Assembly (NCBI RefSeq): GCF_030994125.1 | Contig: NZ_CP099917.1 | Coordinates: 1,426,001-1,490,000 of the forward strand | Direction of reading: 5' to 3' | DNA length: 64,000 nt | From: Pseudoalteromonas xiamenensis | GTDB taxonomy: Bacteria > Pseudomonadota > Gammaproteobacteria > Enterobacterales > Alteromonadaceae | Shown here: piece by piece, positions 16,993 through 27,303 of the stretch | How the letters are laid out: every line of letters begins with the position of its first letter | How positions within the stretch are numbered: the first letter of the stretch is position 1 | Position numbers and translations under genes: made by a program | The notes under the pieces: model-generated | The model's database searches: none | What the model was told of the DNA's origin: nothing | What the model saw: the letters and a program-made list of their open reading frames with translations, nothing else

Positions 16993-19900
16993 ATGCGGAG
17001 CATTTTACGTTACTTTTATTTCTACCTAATCTTATTTGGCTTTTTCAGCCCGACCTTCGCACAACAAAACTACCTCACATTTCCTGCCCATAGCCAAAAT
17101 ATTACGGTCGACCACAAAAACATTTTCTGGTTTATTCACTCAGGCCAGCTATTCAAAAGTGACGGAAAACATCAATTCGCTTACCCATCGAAACAATTGA
17201 CAAAAATTCATTTAGATAATGTTTCCCAATTGGTCGCAACAGAGCAATACCTTTATTTTTCAATGCCTGAAGCCTTACTCAGGCTGGATCTCTACTCAGA
17301 TGAATTAGAACCGATAACACAACATGCCGTCGAACAACTACAGCGTCTTGATGAAGCTCATGTAGGCTATCTATTAAACAACAAGCTATTTAGAACCGAT
17401 AAAGAAAAACCTATTCGAGTCCCGATCGTTGAACCACTTCAACGATGGGCAAGCGTAGATGGCGTTTTCTTTGGCTTAACAAAATCAGGTCAACTTTGGC
17501 AATGGTCAGAAAACAAACAAGCCCTATCACTTCAGCAATTACCATGGTCGGTTAAACAACTTACAGCAACGCCGTTAGGTGTTGCTGTAATCAATGCATC
17601 CGACGAGGTATTTTTAGTTCACGATACTCGAATCGATTACCTGGGACTGACCGGCATTAATCACCTGTCTTATTTCAAGAAGGCCCTTTATTCGGTTAAG
17701 CACGGCGCACTGACACGAACAGAGCTTTCCCCACCATTTCAACAAACAATAACGCGCTGGCCATCATTTTATGCAAATACTTTGGCTGTAGGGAGAGAGC
17801 TCTGGGCGCAAAATCGAACTGGACAATGGATTATACCAACGCTCACCCCTTACTCGTTCAAGGCGAGTGATGATCCAACCATTTCAAACGAGCCACAAAA
17901 TCGCGTGCTCAACAAAGGGCTTGAGGATTTCCAAGAATTTAAAAAAACACGCACCGTCTTTGATTTCGTGTATTTGCGTTCCGACCGCTGGGCAGTTGCT
18001 AGCAACTCTGGGGTTTATTGGTTTTCTGCCCAGCAAGGCAGCTTTACCTTATTTTCCGATAAAACCGATATTACCCATCTTTTTTACAGCGGTGGTGACA
18101 CGATTTGGCTTATAAGCGATAAAGGCACTTGGCTTTACAATTTCCAACAGCAAGAAATTTTAGCAGAGTTACCTAACATCACGGCGCAAGACGTTACAAC
18201 GCTGACGCAAAACTTGTCAGCCTTTGTTTCGAATGGACAACTTCTTAAACTGAATGAAGTAACTAACGTTATTTCACCCATTGCTTTGCCTCCCGAAATA
18301 GCACAAGTGACGTCAGTCTATGCCTATTCGATAGACAAATTACTCGTTGGCACAAAAACAGGGGTTTGGAGCGTTGTTCTTAGCGAACAATTCGAGGTGG
18401 AAAGACCTCGTAAAGTCACCGATTTTGGAGTGCGAACAATAAAAGCATCACGGCAAGGGGTATGGCTTGTTGGAGACATTCACATTGCTCATTTGCACTT
18501 ACCTGCTGGCCCCGAGAGCTTTGCTCCTGACGCCTATCAAGTGGATGAATTAGGCCCCCCGTTCGAACATTTTGCAATGGCCTCCTATCGCGACAAAGTG
18601 CTAATGCTCAAAGACAGTCATCTTTTCTTACTTGGCAGCTATGCCCCATCCACAACACGTGAATGGTTCGTAAGCCATGTTCGTTTTTCTCAATCAAACA
18701 CAGCTCTAAGTAACGATTTGACCGGCGAAACTCATATTTGGCGCCCAACCGATAACATTGTTACCCCCACGTTGGCTGACACCGTAACGATTTGGCTCAG
18801 TGGTTGTGATACCTGCCAGTATCAAGTGAGTTTTGATAACGGCCCATGGAAGCCAGTAAACAGCCCTGAAAACCAAATACATTTTCCCGCTCATGCGTAC
18901 TCTACCATTAAAATTATGGGCAATGATGGTAGCTCTACAGCCCCACTCTATTTACACCTTCAATCGAGTTTAGCATCAAGTCTACCTTGGCCCAGCCTTG
19001 TTATCATGATGCTAATTGGCGGGGTAATGGCCATCGCTTGGTTATGGTCCAGACAGCAACTAAAACGGCACAACGAATTTGCTCAAGCTCTCATGAGTCA
19101 TTCGAAAGATGCTATTTGGCTTGCAGATGAACAATTTAAGATCGTTGAAGTAAATGATGCCTACTGCCAAGTCACAGGATTTAAACCTGACAATGTCATA
19201 GGTAAACGTCCGAAAATTAAAACTAAAACAGGTAGGAACAGACAGTTAGAAAGCTACATTGCAAGAGAAGTACAAAGTACCGGTCATTGGAGTGGTGAGT
19301 TGTGGATGCTTGGCGCAAACGGACAGAAAATGGCGCTGGATTTAGCCGTGACGAAGCTCGCACTAAAAAAACGAGAGAAAGCCCAATTCTATTACTTAGG
19401 GGTGTTTTCAGACATCACATCAAGAAAAGATAATGAAGAAGCACTGCTAACTCTATCTACTCGAGACGCGATCACCGGTTTACCCAATAGAAATCTCTTT
19501 ATGGAATCGTGCACCCAAGCAATTTCCAGTTGCAACGACACTTTTCCATCCTTACTTGTGATTTTAGTCGACATTGATAATTTTAGAAAAATTAATGATT
19601 TACTTGGACATCATGCGGGAGATTTTCTACTTAAAGACATCGCGACTCGACTGCAAACATGCCTAGATAAGGGCTATACGATTGCGCGTTTTAGTAGTGA
19701 TGAGTTCGCTATACTCGTGCCTCCATACCTTTATTCAGGCATGACCATTTTCTTTGCCAAAAAACTCGCAGATACCATCCTCAAGTCCTTTACACGACCA
19801 TTTATTCATAATGATGTTGAGACTAATATTTCTGCTTCCTGCGGACTTGCCGTTTACCCAGATAACGGCCACGACACTGAGCATCTACTGCGTGCGGCAG

Positions 19901-20781
19901 ACAGTGCTTTAAGTCATGCAAAATCGCAAGGTCAGAATCGCTTCCAGTTCTTTGATAGCACATTGCATAGCCTTGACCCTAAAGTGCTTACCCAAGAGAG
20001 TGCATTGCTCAAAGGTATAGAAAATAACGAGTTTATTCTCGTGTACCAACCAAAATATAGTGGCAATGGTAATGAATTAAGTGGCTTTGAGGCTTTGGCT
20101 CGGTGGCCACAAACCGATGGTAGTAGCGTACCACCGAATGAGTTTATTCCACTCGCCGAAAGCAACGGTACGATAATCAAACTCACCGACAACTTGCTTG
20201 TGCAAGTGTTTGCTACAGTTCAACAATGGATAAGGCAAGAACTGATTTTTGGACGAGTGGCAATTAACATTTCAGCGCTGCATTTTCAAAACCCAAGTTT
20301 GGTTGAAACACTCTCACAGTTACTCAAAGATTATGCAGTGCCTGCCCAGAACATTGAGTTAGAAATTACTGAAAGTGCGATGATGGATAACCCTGAACTT
20401 GCATTGAGGCAAATGAGAGCGCTCAAATCACTGGGCTTTACCATCGCACTGGATGATTTTGGCACTGGCCACTCTTCTCTGGGTCAACTGAAGAATTTCC
20501 CTATTGATGTGCTCAAGATCGACAGATCGTTTATTTTGGATATCGTTAATGGAGAACAAGATAGGAATATCACGTCGACGATCATTAGATTAGCGAAATA
20601 CTTAAATATGGAAGTGGTCGCGGAGGGGGTCGAAACAGAAGAGCAAGCTTATCTTTTAAGCATTATGGGTTGTAACATACTGCAAGGTTACTATTTTTCC
20701 AAACCACTAATGTCAGACGCAGCCCTTCGTCTTTTGGAAGAAATTAAAGCGCAACAGCAGATTAAGCTAAGCAACACTTAA
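16993..20781 (+). CDS. Propeller-PAS-GGDEF(degenerate)-EAL membrane protein, probable c-di-GMP phosphodiesterase
   Basis: This is a 1262-aa protein. A signal peptide (to about residue 23) precedes a periplasmic region of about 640 aa rich in W/Y and repeat-like strands, reminiscent of ligand-binding beta-propeller sensor regions. A single TM (about 664-690, LVIMMLIGGVMAIAWLW) and a PAS domain (about 695-805) follow. The GGDEF domain (about 825-985) has its signature changed to SSDEF, so cyclase activity is unlikely. The EAL domain (about 1015-1255) keeps EALARW, AINIS, ELEITES, DDFGTGHSS, KIDRSF, EGVET and QGYYFSKP, so it is probably an active phosphodiesterase. It is monocistronic, with a terminator upstream. 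Confidence 0.9.
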   Translation: MRSILRYFYFYLILFGFFSPTFAQQNYLTFPAHSQNITVDHKNIFWFIHSGQLFKSDGKHQFAYPSKQLTKIHLDNVSQLVATEQYLYFSMPEALLRLDLYSDELEPITQHAVEQLQRLDEAHVGYLLNNKLFRTDKEKPIRVPIVEPLQRWASVDGVFFGLTKSGQLWQWSENKQALSLQQLPWSVKQLTATPLGVAVINASDEVFLVHDTRIDYLGLTGINHLSYFKKALYSVKHGALTRTELSPPFQQTITRWPSFYANTLAVGRELWAQNRTGQWIIPTLTPYSFKASDDPTISNEPQNRVLNKGLEDFQEFKKTRTVFDFVYLRSDRWAVASNSGVYWFSAQQGSFTLFSDKTDITHLFYSGGDTIWLISDKGTWLYNFQQQEILAELPNITAQDVTTLTQNLSAFVSNGQLLKLNEVTNVISPIALPPEIAQVTSVYAYSIDKLLVGTKTGVWSVVLSEQFEVERPRKVTDFGVRTIKASRQGVWLVGDIHIAHLHLPAGPESFAPDAYQVDELGPPFEHFAMASYRDKVLMLKDSHLFLLGSYAPSTTREWFVSHVRFSQSNTALSNDLTGETHIWRPTDNIVTPTLADTVTIWLSGCDTCQYQVSFDNGPWKPVNSPENQIHFPAHAYSTIKIMGNDGSSTAPLYLHLQSSLASSLPWPSLVIMMLIGGVMAIAWLWSRQQLKRHNEFAQALMSHSKDAIWLADEQFKIVEVNDAYCQVTGFKPDNVIGKRPKIKTKTGRNRQLESYIAREVQSTGHWSGELWMLGANGQKMALDLAVTKLALKKREKAQFYYLGVFSDITSRKDNEEALLTLSTRDAITGLPNRNLFMESCTQAISSCNDTFPSLLVILVDIDNFRKINDLLGHHAGDFLLKDIATRLQTCLDKGYTIARFSSDEFAILVPPYLYSGMTIFFAKKLADTILKSFTRPFIHNDVETNISASCGLAVYPDNGHDTEHLLRAADSALSHAKSQGQNRFQFFDSTLHSLDPKVLTQESALLKGIENNEFILVYQPKYSGNGNELSGFEALARWPQTDGSSVPPNEFIPLAESNGTIIKLTDNLLVQVFATVQQWIRQELIFGRVAINISALHFQNPSLVETLSQLLKDYAVPAQNIELEITESAMMDNPELALRQMRALKSLGFTIALDDFGTGHSSLGQLKNFPIDVLKIDRSFILDIVNGEQDRNITSTIIRLAKYLNMEVVAEGVETEEQAYLLSIMGCNILQGYYFSKPLMSDAALRLLEEIKAQQQIKLSNT

Positions 20782-20803
20782 CCTAATCTGCTAAATTCAA
20801 ACA

Positions 20804-21811
20804 TTACTCCGCTTTTTGCTCGCGTCCCAACAGGGCCATTGCGGCTTCTTTAACGTCTTTTTGCTGATACAATACTTGATATATTTGCTCGGTAATCGGC
20901 ATCTCAATCCCAGTGCGCTTAGCTAAAAGGTACACTTCTTTGGTATTTCGATAGCCCTCCACCACTTGACCAATACTCGACATCGCGTCATCCACATTTT
21001 TGCCTTGCCCAAGCGCAAGACCAAAACGGCGGTTACGTGATTGGTTGTCCGTACAAGTCAAAATAAGATCACCCAGCCCCGCCATCCCCATAAAGGTTTC
21101 TGAACGCGCACCAAGCGCACAGCCTAGGCGACACAATTCAGCTAAACCTCGAGTGATTAGCGCTGTTCTTGCGTTCGCTCCAAAGCCAAAACCATCAGAC
21201 ATCCCCGCCCCAATAGCAATCACGTTTTTAACCGCACCACCAAGTTGGATACCGATAAAATCGTCATTGCTATAGACTCGAAACGAGCGTCCGCAATGAA
21301 GCAATTTCGCCAATTGACTACGAAAATCTGAGCATGTCGACGAAACTGAAATCGCAGTAGGTAGACCAGCTGCCATTTCTTTCGCAAACGTCGGTCCTGA
21401 CAATACAGCAAGTGGAACTTGCTCTCCTAAGACTTCCAGCGCGACTTCTTGCAACAAGCGACCAGTATCGGGTTCTAACCCTTTTGTCGCCCAAGCAACA
21501 CGTGCACCATCAAGCAGATAAGGCTTTATTTGCTTCAGGGTTTCAGCAAACGCATGACTTGGCACAACCACCAATATGAGTTGGCTGGCTTTAACAGCCG
21601 TTTCTAAATCAGCTTCAAGCTCAAGTGAATCAGGCAGTTTTAATCCAGGCAAATACCGCGCGTTCTCTCGGGTATTTGCGATGTCTTCAATGTCTGCAGA
21701 GTTGCGACCCCACAGCGTAACTTTGTGACCGTTACGGGCAAAACAAATAGCAAGGGCGGTGCCATATGACCCCGCCCCTAAAACCGTAACAGCTGATGAT
21801 GCTGTACTCAT
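20804..21811 (-). CDS. gpsA: Glycerol-3-phosphate dehydrogenase [NAD(P)+]
   Basis: This is a 335-aa enzyme making sn-glycerol-3-phosphate for phospholipid synthesis. The Rossmann motif [12 protein letters not shown] is at residues 10-21. [17 protein letters not shown], the catalytic Lys region [12 protein letters not shown] and [20 protein letters not shown] are diagnostic. It follows secB by 12 nt on the same strand, the standard secB-gpsA order. It is convergent with the EAL gene, with 22 bp between the stops. Confidence 0.97.
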   Translation of the reverse strand: MSTASSAVTVLGAGSYGTALAICFARNGHKVTLWGRNSADIEDIANTRENARYLPGLKLPDSLELEADLETAVKASQLILVVVPSHAFAETLKQIKPYLLDGARVAWATKGLEPDTGRLLQEVALEVLGEQVPLAVLSGPTFAKEMAAGLPTAISVSSTCSDFRSQLAKLLHCGRSFRVYSNDDFIGIQLGGAVKNVIAIGAGMSDGFGFGANARTALITRGLAELCRLGCALGARSETFMGMAGLGDLILTCTDNQSRNRRFGLALGQGKNVDDAMSSIGQVVEGYRNTKEVYLLAKRTGIEMPITEQIYQVLYQQKDVKEAAMALLGREQKAE

Positions 21812-21823
21812 AATGTCACTTAA

Positions 21824-22318
21824 TTAAGCGTTAGCTTCTGCTTGCTCTTCAGCACCTTGTTGAGCCGCGCGTTGTTGCATGTATTGTGCAAATAGCGCGT
21901 CAAAGTTCACTGGAGCTAGGTTAAGTTGTGGAAAAGTACCACGGTTAACTAAACTTGCAACCGCTTCACGAGCGTATGGGAAGAGAATATTAGGGCAGAA
22001 TGCACCTAACATGTGCGCCATTTGTAGCTCGTCTAAATCTGCAATGCTGAAAATACCAGCCTGCTGGATTTCACATAAGAATGCGGTCTTGTCGCCAAGC
22101 GTTGCTGTTACCGTTAATGCCAAAACCACTTCATAAACGTTATCGCCCAACTTGTTTGAACGCGTGTCCATGTCCAACTTCACTTCAGGTGTCCACTCAA
22201 GTTGAAAGATTTCTGGCGAATTTGGTGTTTCAAATGAAACATCTTTCACATAAATACGTTGAATTGCAAATTGTGCGCCGTCTTGCATTGCTGCTTCGTT
22301 TTGGTTTTGTTCAGACAT
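21824..22318 (-). CDS. secB: Protein-export chaperone SecB
   Basis: This is a 164-aa cytoplasmic tetrameric chaperone that holds preproteins unfolded for Sec[23 protein letters not shown] at the N-terminus and [40 protein letters not shown] near the C-terminus are highly conserved. The acidic and Ala/Gln-rich tail is typical. It lies between grxC and gpsA on the same strand. A small inverted repeat (22342-22362) lies between grxC and secB. Confidence 0.97.
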   Translation of the reverse strand: MSEQNQNEAAMQDGAQFAIQRIYVKDVSFETPNSPEIFQLEWTPEVKLDMDTRSNKLGDNVYEVVLALTVTATLGDKTAFLCEIQQAGIFSIADLDELQMAHMLGAFCPNILFPYAREAVASLVNRGTFPQLNLAPVNFDALFAQYMQQRAAQQGAEEQAEANA

Positions 22319-22380
22319 TACTATTCCTAATCTTGTTATCCAGACCTTTTTTGAAAGGTCCTAATTAAATTTATATTTGT

Positions 22381-22638
22381 TTAAGCGCTAAGCAATGAAT
22401 TCAGTTTGCCCTGAGCTTCCAATGCCATCATGTCATCACAACCGCCGATATGCGACTCATTGATAAAAATCTGTGGCACTGTTGTACGGCCATTCGCTTT
22501 TGCAATCATTTCATCTCTTAATTGCGGCTGTTGGCCAATGTCAAATTCAGTATACTGTACCCCTTTGCTATCAAGCAAAGCTTTAGCTCGATGGCAGTAC
22601 GGACAGTAGTCTTTGGTATAAATGACAACGTTACTCAT
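22381..22638 (-). CDS. grxC: Glutaredoxin 3
   Basis: This is an 85-aa dithiol glutaredoxin. The active site CPYC is at residues 12-15. TVPQIFINESHIGGCDDMMAL gives the cis-Pro and glutathione-binding region. The open frame extends upstream to 22725, but the conserved N-terminus MSNVVIYTKDYCPYC fixes the start at 22638. It lies 16 nt downstream of the rhodanese gene and upstream of secB, the usual gammaproteobacterial order. Confidence 0.96.
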   Translation of the reverse strand: MSNVVIYTKDYCPYCHRAKALLDSKGVQYTEFDIGQQPQLRDEMIAKANGRTTVPQIFINESHIGGCDDMMALEAQGKLNSLLSA

Positions 22639-22654
22639 AAGTTCACTTCTTCTA

Positions 22655-23080
22655 TTATTTGCTGGTCGGTAAACCCGCGCCTTGCCAAGTACCCATGCCA
22701 CCTGACAACACGTAAACTTGCTCAAATCCTGATTTCAAACATTTCTCAGCGACAGCTGAAGCCGTGATACCAGCATTACACACAAGTATAATGGGTTTGC
22801 TTTTGAAATTTTCAAGGCTAGAAAGTTCCCCTTGTTTCGCTTTTTCTGCGTTTAAGTGGATAGCGCCTGCAATGTGACCTGCACTGAATTCTTTCTGCGC
22901 ACGAATATCAATCACTTGCCCTTCTTGACGATTCACAAGCAAAGTGAGTTGTTGCGGGTTGATTTGTCTAATTTTTGAAAACTGACTTTTAAACCAACTG
23001 CCCACCAGCATTGCCGCTATCACTATCCACAAAATACTTAAAACGGGGTGGTTACCAACAAATGCAATATATTGATCCAT
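22655..23080 (-). CDS. yibN: Membrane-anchored rhodanese-like protein YibN
   Basis: This is a 141-aa protein with an N-terminal TM anchor (about residues 12-30, VLSILWIVIAAMLVGSWF) and one rhodanese domain. The conserved LVNRQEGQVIDIRAQKEFSAGHIAGAIHL is the rhodanese entry, and the catalytic Cys lies in LVCNAGITASA (about residue 102). It is probably involved in sulfur relay or redox work at the inner membrane; the substrate is unknown. It is first in the yibN-grxC-secB-gpsA group and divergent from gpmI. Confidence 0.93.
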   Translation of the reverse strand: MDQYIAFVGNHPVLSILWIVIAAMLVGSWFKSQFSKIRQINPQQLTLLVNRQEGQVIDIRAQKEFSAGHIAGAIHLNAEKAKQGELSSLENFKSKPIILVCNAGITASAVAEKCLKSGFEQVYVLSGGMGTWQGAGLPTSK

Positions 23081-23308
23081 GCTTTTATACTCTTTCTGTG
23101 AAGGTTTCTGGACGTTACGCCCAATGAAATTTCGTACTATGCGCGCAAGTATACACAGACTCTCGTGGTAAAACAGCTTTTTGGCGTTAGCGAATCGTTC
23201 TTCTGATATTTTAGAGTACTTGAAGAGAAATCACGCGACAAAGGCTGAAAAGAAGCACAAAACACGATATGCTACAGAGGAAGTTCGTGCCACATGTCAG
23301 GAGTCCAA

Positions 23309-24853
23309 ATGACCGCGAAGAAAAAGCCTTTAGTGTTAATGATTTTAGATGGTTGGGGATACAGAGAAGAAGCAGAAAGCAACGCTATTTTAGCTGCAAA
23401 TACGCCAATTTTAGATTCACTCTGGGCAACATGTCCGCACACACTAATTTCGGGCTCAGGACTTGATGTTGGTTTACCTGCAGGTCAAATGGGTAACTCT
23501 GAAGTGGGTCACGTGAACTTGGGTGCTGGTCGCATCGTGTATCAAGATTTTACTCGTATTACCAAGTCAATCGACGATGGTGAATTTCAACACAATCCAG
23601 TACTTGTAGAAAATATTGATAAAGCGGTTGCTAAAGACGCAGCCGTTCATTTGATGGGACTATTAAGCCCTGGTGGTGTACATAGCCATGAAGATCACAT
23701 CATTGCCGCAATGCAGCTTGCTGTCAAACGTGGCGCTAAAGCCGTTTATCTTCATGCATTCTTAGATGGTCGCGACACACCACCTCGAAGTGCAAAAGCA
23801 TCAATTGAACGCATTGAGAAAGAATTTGCTCGCCTTGGCACCGGACGATTAGCGACAATCATCGGTCGCTACTATGCCATGGATAGAGATAACCGCTGGG
23901 ATCGTGTCGAAGCCGCTTATAACTTAATGGTGGATGGTATAGCGAACTTCACATTCGAAGATGGTGTCAGCGCACTAGAAGCGGCTTATGCTCGTGAAGA
24001 AAATGACGAGTTTGTTAAGGCTACGACTATTGTTCCTACTGGCGAAAACGCGGCAGTGATGAACGACAATGACACCGTCATTTTTATGAATTTCCGAGCT
24101 GACCGCGCTCGTCAAATGACACGTACATTTGTCGATGCAAATTTCGATGGCTTTGCGAAAGTTCGTACTCCGGCGCTCAGTGCATTCGTCATGTTAACTG
24201 AATATGCCTCAGATATTAACGCACCAATTGCATTTGCTACCGAATCGTTGAGCAACGTGCTTGGTGAGTGGCTTGCGAAGCATCAAAAAACTCAGTTGCG
24301 TATTTCGGAAACAGAAAAATACGCTCACGTAACGTTCTTCTTCAGTGGTGGTCGTGAAGCGTTGTTTGACGGCGAAAAACGCGAACTCATTCCATCGCCA
24401 AAAGTCGCTACATACGACCTTCAACCGGAAATGAACTCTACGCTTTTAACCGATAAGCTTGTTGATGCAATCCACGGTGGTGAGTTTGATGTGATTGTCG
24501 TCAACTACCCCAATGGCGATATGGTTGGTCACTCGGGTGTATTCGATGCTGCAGTAAAGGCCTGTGAAGCAGTAGATCGTTGCATAGGACGTGTCGTTGA
24601 GGCATTAAGAGAAGTCGGTGGCGAAGCGCTAATCACCGCAGACCATGGTAATGCTGAGCAAATGGCAGATCCTAGCACCGGACAATCACACACAGCGCAC
24701 ACAAGCGAGCCTGTACCATTTATTTATGTTGGCCGTGATGCAATCGCGCATTCAAGCAAAACGTTAAGCGATGTTGCCCCAACAATGCTGCACCTACTTG
24801 GCATGGAGCAACCGCCAGAAATGACAGGTTCTCCTATCGTTACTTTGAAGTAA
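23309..24853 (+). CDS. gpmI: 2,3-bisphosphoglycerate-independent phosphoglycerate mutase
   Basis: This is a 514-aa Mn-dependent glycolytic and gluconeogenic mutase that interconverts 3- and 2-phosphoglycerate. [15 protein letters not shown] holds the first metal-binding Asp. [15 protein letters not shown] holds the catalytic Ser. [22 protein letters not shown] and ADHGNAEQM complete the site. The start is the ATG at 23309, six bases after AGGAG; an in-frame ATG at 23294 lies before that site. The stop overlaps the envC start (TAATGA). Confidence 0.97.
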   Translation: MTAKKKPLVLMILDGWGYREEAESNAILAANTPILDSLWATCPHTLISGSGLDVGLPAGQMGNSEVGHVNLGAGRIVYQDFTRITKSIDDGEFQHNPVLVENIDKAVAKDAAVHLMGLLSPGGVHSHEDHIIAAMQLAVKRGAKAVYLHAFLDGRDTPPRSAKASIERIEKEFARLGTGRLATIIGRYYAMDRDNRWDRVEAAYNLMVDGIANFTFEDGVSALEAAYAREENDEFVKATTIVPTGENAAVMNDNDTVIFMNFRADRARQMTRTFVDANFDGFAKVRTPALSAFVMLTEYASDINAPIAFATESLSNVLGEWLAKHQKTQLRISETEKYAHVTFFFSGGREALFDGEKRELIPSPKVATYDLQPEMNSTLLTDKLVDAIHGGEFDVIVVNYPNGDMVGHSGVFDAAVKACEAVDRCIGRVVEALREVGGEALITADHGNAEQMADPSTGQSHTAHTSEPVPFIYVGRDAIAHSSKTLSDVAPTMLHLLGMEQPPEMTGSPIVTLK

Positions 24854-26037
24854 TGAACTCTGCTCGTTTAATTTCACCTCAATCACACAGCAGTAACGTT
24901 AAGCGACTGCTGTGTATAATTTTTTGCGTATTGTCTTTTTCGTGGTGTAGTCCGTTACTCGCAAATGAAGACCGAACAAAACAAGATCTTGTCGAGGTCC
25001 AAGAAGAAATTAAACGCAGCGAAGCTCGTTTTGCTGAGCAAAAGAACGCGCTAAAGAGACAGGAAAAACAACTCAGACAAGTCGAACGAAGTGTCGCTGA
25101 ACATGTTCGCGCACTTGAGTTAACACAACAAGGGATGACGGAGAATCGCCAGCAACAGCAAATATTGGCAGAAGAACAAAATCGCTTATCCAAACAACGT
25201 CGCCAACTCTCTGCAATTCTCGCCAAACAACTTCAAAGCGCCTACATCAATGGTGCACACGACTATTCCAAGATGTTGTTAAACCAAGAGAATGCGTCAA
25301 CTTTGGAACGAATGATTGTGTACTACGAATACCTAAATAATGCTCGAACATCGCAACTCGATGCGTTAAAAGAGGTGGTAGCAAAAATAGACCAAAACAA
25401 AGCTCGTTTATTGCAAAAGCAATCTCAGCTGGTTGATTTATCCAACGAACAGCAAAGAAGGTTGAATGGGCTTAAAGTCGCACAAGCTGAGCAGGTTGAA
25501 AAATCAAACGCACTCCAAAGCACCTTAAATGCGACAAAAACGGCCATTGCATACCTTCGTGACAATGAGAAAACACTTCGTGACACTTTGGCTCAATTGC
25601 AAACCGTCAAAGCTCAAACTGTCCAATCTCAAGAAATGGTCGGCCTCAATAACGCCAAAGGAAAATTACCTTGGCCAGTCACAGGCCGTATAGGAAACCG
25701 GTTTGGTGCGAAAAAACACACAGGCCTCAACTGGAATGGTGTTCTTATCCAAGCAAATGAAGGAAGTAACGTCACCAGTATTCGACAAGGGCAGGTGGTT
25801 TTTGCCGATTGGCTAAATGGTTATGGTTGGGTCATCGTGGTCGACCATGGTGAAGGGTTTATGAGCCTTTATGGTCATGCACAAACACTCCTGCGAGATG
25901 TTGGCGACCTTGTGCAAAGCGGCGAACCGATTGCTAAAGTGGGTCAAAGCGGCGGACAGCAAAATCCTGGTCTATACTTCGAAATACGGCATAAGGGACG
26001 CGCTGTAAATCCTATCGAATGGTGCAGGAAATCGTAA
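24853..26037 (+). CDS. envC: Murein hydrolase activator EnvC
   Basis: This is a 394-aa periplasmic protein. A signal peptide (about residues 18-38) is followed by a long coiled coil (about 42-260, Q/E/K-rich) and a C-terminal LytM/M23 domain (about 275-394) with GLYFEIRHKGRAVNP. Metal-ligand positions of active M23 peptidases are not fully kept (HTGLNWNG in place of HxGxD), as in EnvC, which activates AmiA/AmiB amidases at the septum rather than cutting murein. Its ATG shares a base with the gpmI stop, so the two are coupled. Confidence 0.95.
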   Translation: MNSARLISPQSHSSNVKRLLCIIFCVLSFSWCSPLLANEDRTKQDLVEVQEEIKRSEARFAEQKNALKRQEKQLRQVERSVAEHVRALELTQQGMTENRQQQQILAEEQNRLSKQRRQLSAILAKQLQSAYINGAHDYSKMLLNQENASTLERMIVYYEYLNNARTSQLDALKEVVAKIDQNKARLLQKQSQLVDLSNEQQRRLNGLKVAQAEQVEKSNALQSTLNATKTAIAYLRDNEKTLRDTLAQLQTVKAQTVQSQEMVGLNNAKGKLPWPVTGRIGNRFGAKKHTGLNWNGVLIQANEGSNVTSIRQGQVVFADWLNGYGWVIVVDHGEGFMSLYGHAQTLLRDVGDLVQSGEPIAKVGQSGGQQNPGLYFEIRHKGRAVNPIEWCRKS

Positions 26038-26069
26038 GGTACGTATCGCTGCACTAAGAGGAGCAGCTC

Positions 26070-27290
26070 ATGAATACGATACCACAAGCAAATCTGCGCC
26101 AAGCACACACCTTAGTAAATACCTTTTTTGCTATTCTGTTTGTGTTTCTTACGCTGATAAATCCTGTATTCGCATCAATCACTGATGTCTCATTAAGTGA
26201 AGAAGAAAGTAACGAAATTCTGTTCCACATTCACGCCTATTACGTTGAAGACTTACCTATCAGTGAGCTAAGTCAAAACAGTTTAGGCACGTTGTTTGAA
26301 CATTTAGACCCCTACTCAAGATATTTAGATGAAGGTGACCTAGACGCCATTTTTAGTACCGCAAACGGCCAGTACACTGGGCTTGGGATAGAAGTGGAAG
26401 AACGTGAGAGTACGCTAGTTATCACTAACACCTTAAGCAATTCCCCCGCAAGTAGAGCTGGACTGCAAAAAGGTGATGTACTGCTTTTCGTAAATGGCCA
26501 GAAGGTGGCAGACAAGCCTCTGAAATACGTCTCTGATATGCTGCGTTCTGCGAAAAAGTCGACTATTAATCTGGTTGTGTCTCGCTCTCAAACGAATATG
26601 GAATTCGCTCTGCAACGAGAAGAGATTTCCTTAGATACCGTAACGAGCCAATTACTTCCACGCGGTATTGGCTATGTCTCTATTGCGAGTTTCAATAATC
26701 ACACTTACCATGATGTAGCAAACCACATTAAGAAACTTAAAAGTAAGTATGGGCGTACCTTACGTGGTTTGATTTTAGATCTCCGCGACAATCCCGGAGG
26801 AACATTAAACAGTGCTGTTGCAATTTCTGATCTGTTTTTAGACAGCGGGCTCATTGTGACGACTAAAGGACGTTTCTTCGATGCAAATCAAATCTACCAA
26901 GCTCAACGAGGTGACCTACTTCGAGGAGCGCCTATCGCCGTACTGATCAATGAAAACTCGGCATCAGCGGCTGAGATTCTAGCAGGTGCTTTGCAAGATA
27001 ACCATCGGGCACTCATTATGGGCGAAAGGTCTTTCGGTAAAGGTTCGGTACAATCGCTTATTCCGCTGGGAGAAGGAAAAACAGCGCTCAAGTTGACCAC
27101 CGCAAAATACTTCACACCATCTGGCCGCTCGATTGATGGAATAGGTATCAAACCAGATGTTGAGATGAATAAAGAGGTACTTTCACAATTGAGTAAAGCC
27201 GTTATAATGGACCGTAACAATAATCAAATAAAGCCTGAGATAACGAGTCTTCTCGCAAAATTGGATTCACATTTACTGGCTGAAAAATAA
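26070..27290 (+). CDS. ctpA: Carboxy-terminal processing peptidase (S41, CtpA type)
   Basis: This is a 406-aa periplasmic serine protease. A signal segment (about residues 15-35) is followed by an S41 N-terminal region (YSRYLD), a PDZ domain (GLGIEVEERE...SPASRAGLQKGDVLLFVNG, about 90-175) and the S41 catalytic core, with LRDNPGG, the nucleophile Ser in NENSASAAEILAGAL and the general-base Lys in GERSFGKGSVQ. It lies between envC and yibQ, a frequent arrangement in gammaproteobacteria. Related CtpA enzymes degrade murein hydrolases, and the envC neighbourhood fits that role. Confidence 0.94.
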   Translation: MNTIPQANLRQAHTLVNTFFAILFVFLTLINPVFASITDVSLSEEESNEILFHIHAYYVEDLPISELSQNSLGTLFEHLDPYSRYLDEGDLDAIFSTANGQYTGLGIEVEERESTLVITNTLSNSPASRAGLQKGDVLLFVNGQKVADKPLKYVSDMLRSAKKSTINLVVSRSQTNMEFALQREEISLDTVTSQLLPRGIGYVSIASFNNHTYHDVANHIKKLKSKYGRTLRGLILDLRDNPGGTLNSAVAISDLFLDSGLIVTTKGRFFDANQIYQAQRGDLLRGAPIAVLINENSASAAEILAGALQDNHRALIMGERSFGKGSVQSLIPLGEGKTALKLTTAKYFTPSGRSIDGIGIKPDVEMNKEVLSQLSKAVIMDRNNNQIKPEITSLLAKLDSHLLAEK

Positions 27291-27303
27291 TAAAAACGAT
27301 TGA

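Noticed and set aside
25675..26037. EnvC LytM domain as a decayed peptidase
   Set aside because: Incomplete M23 metal ligands are normal for EnvC, which activates amidases rather than cutting murein.
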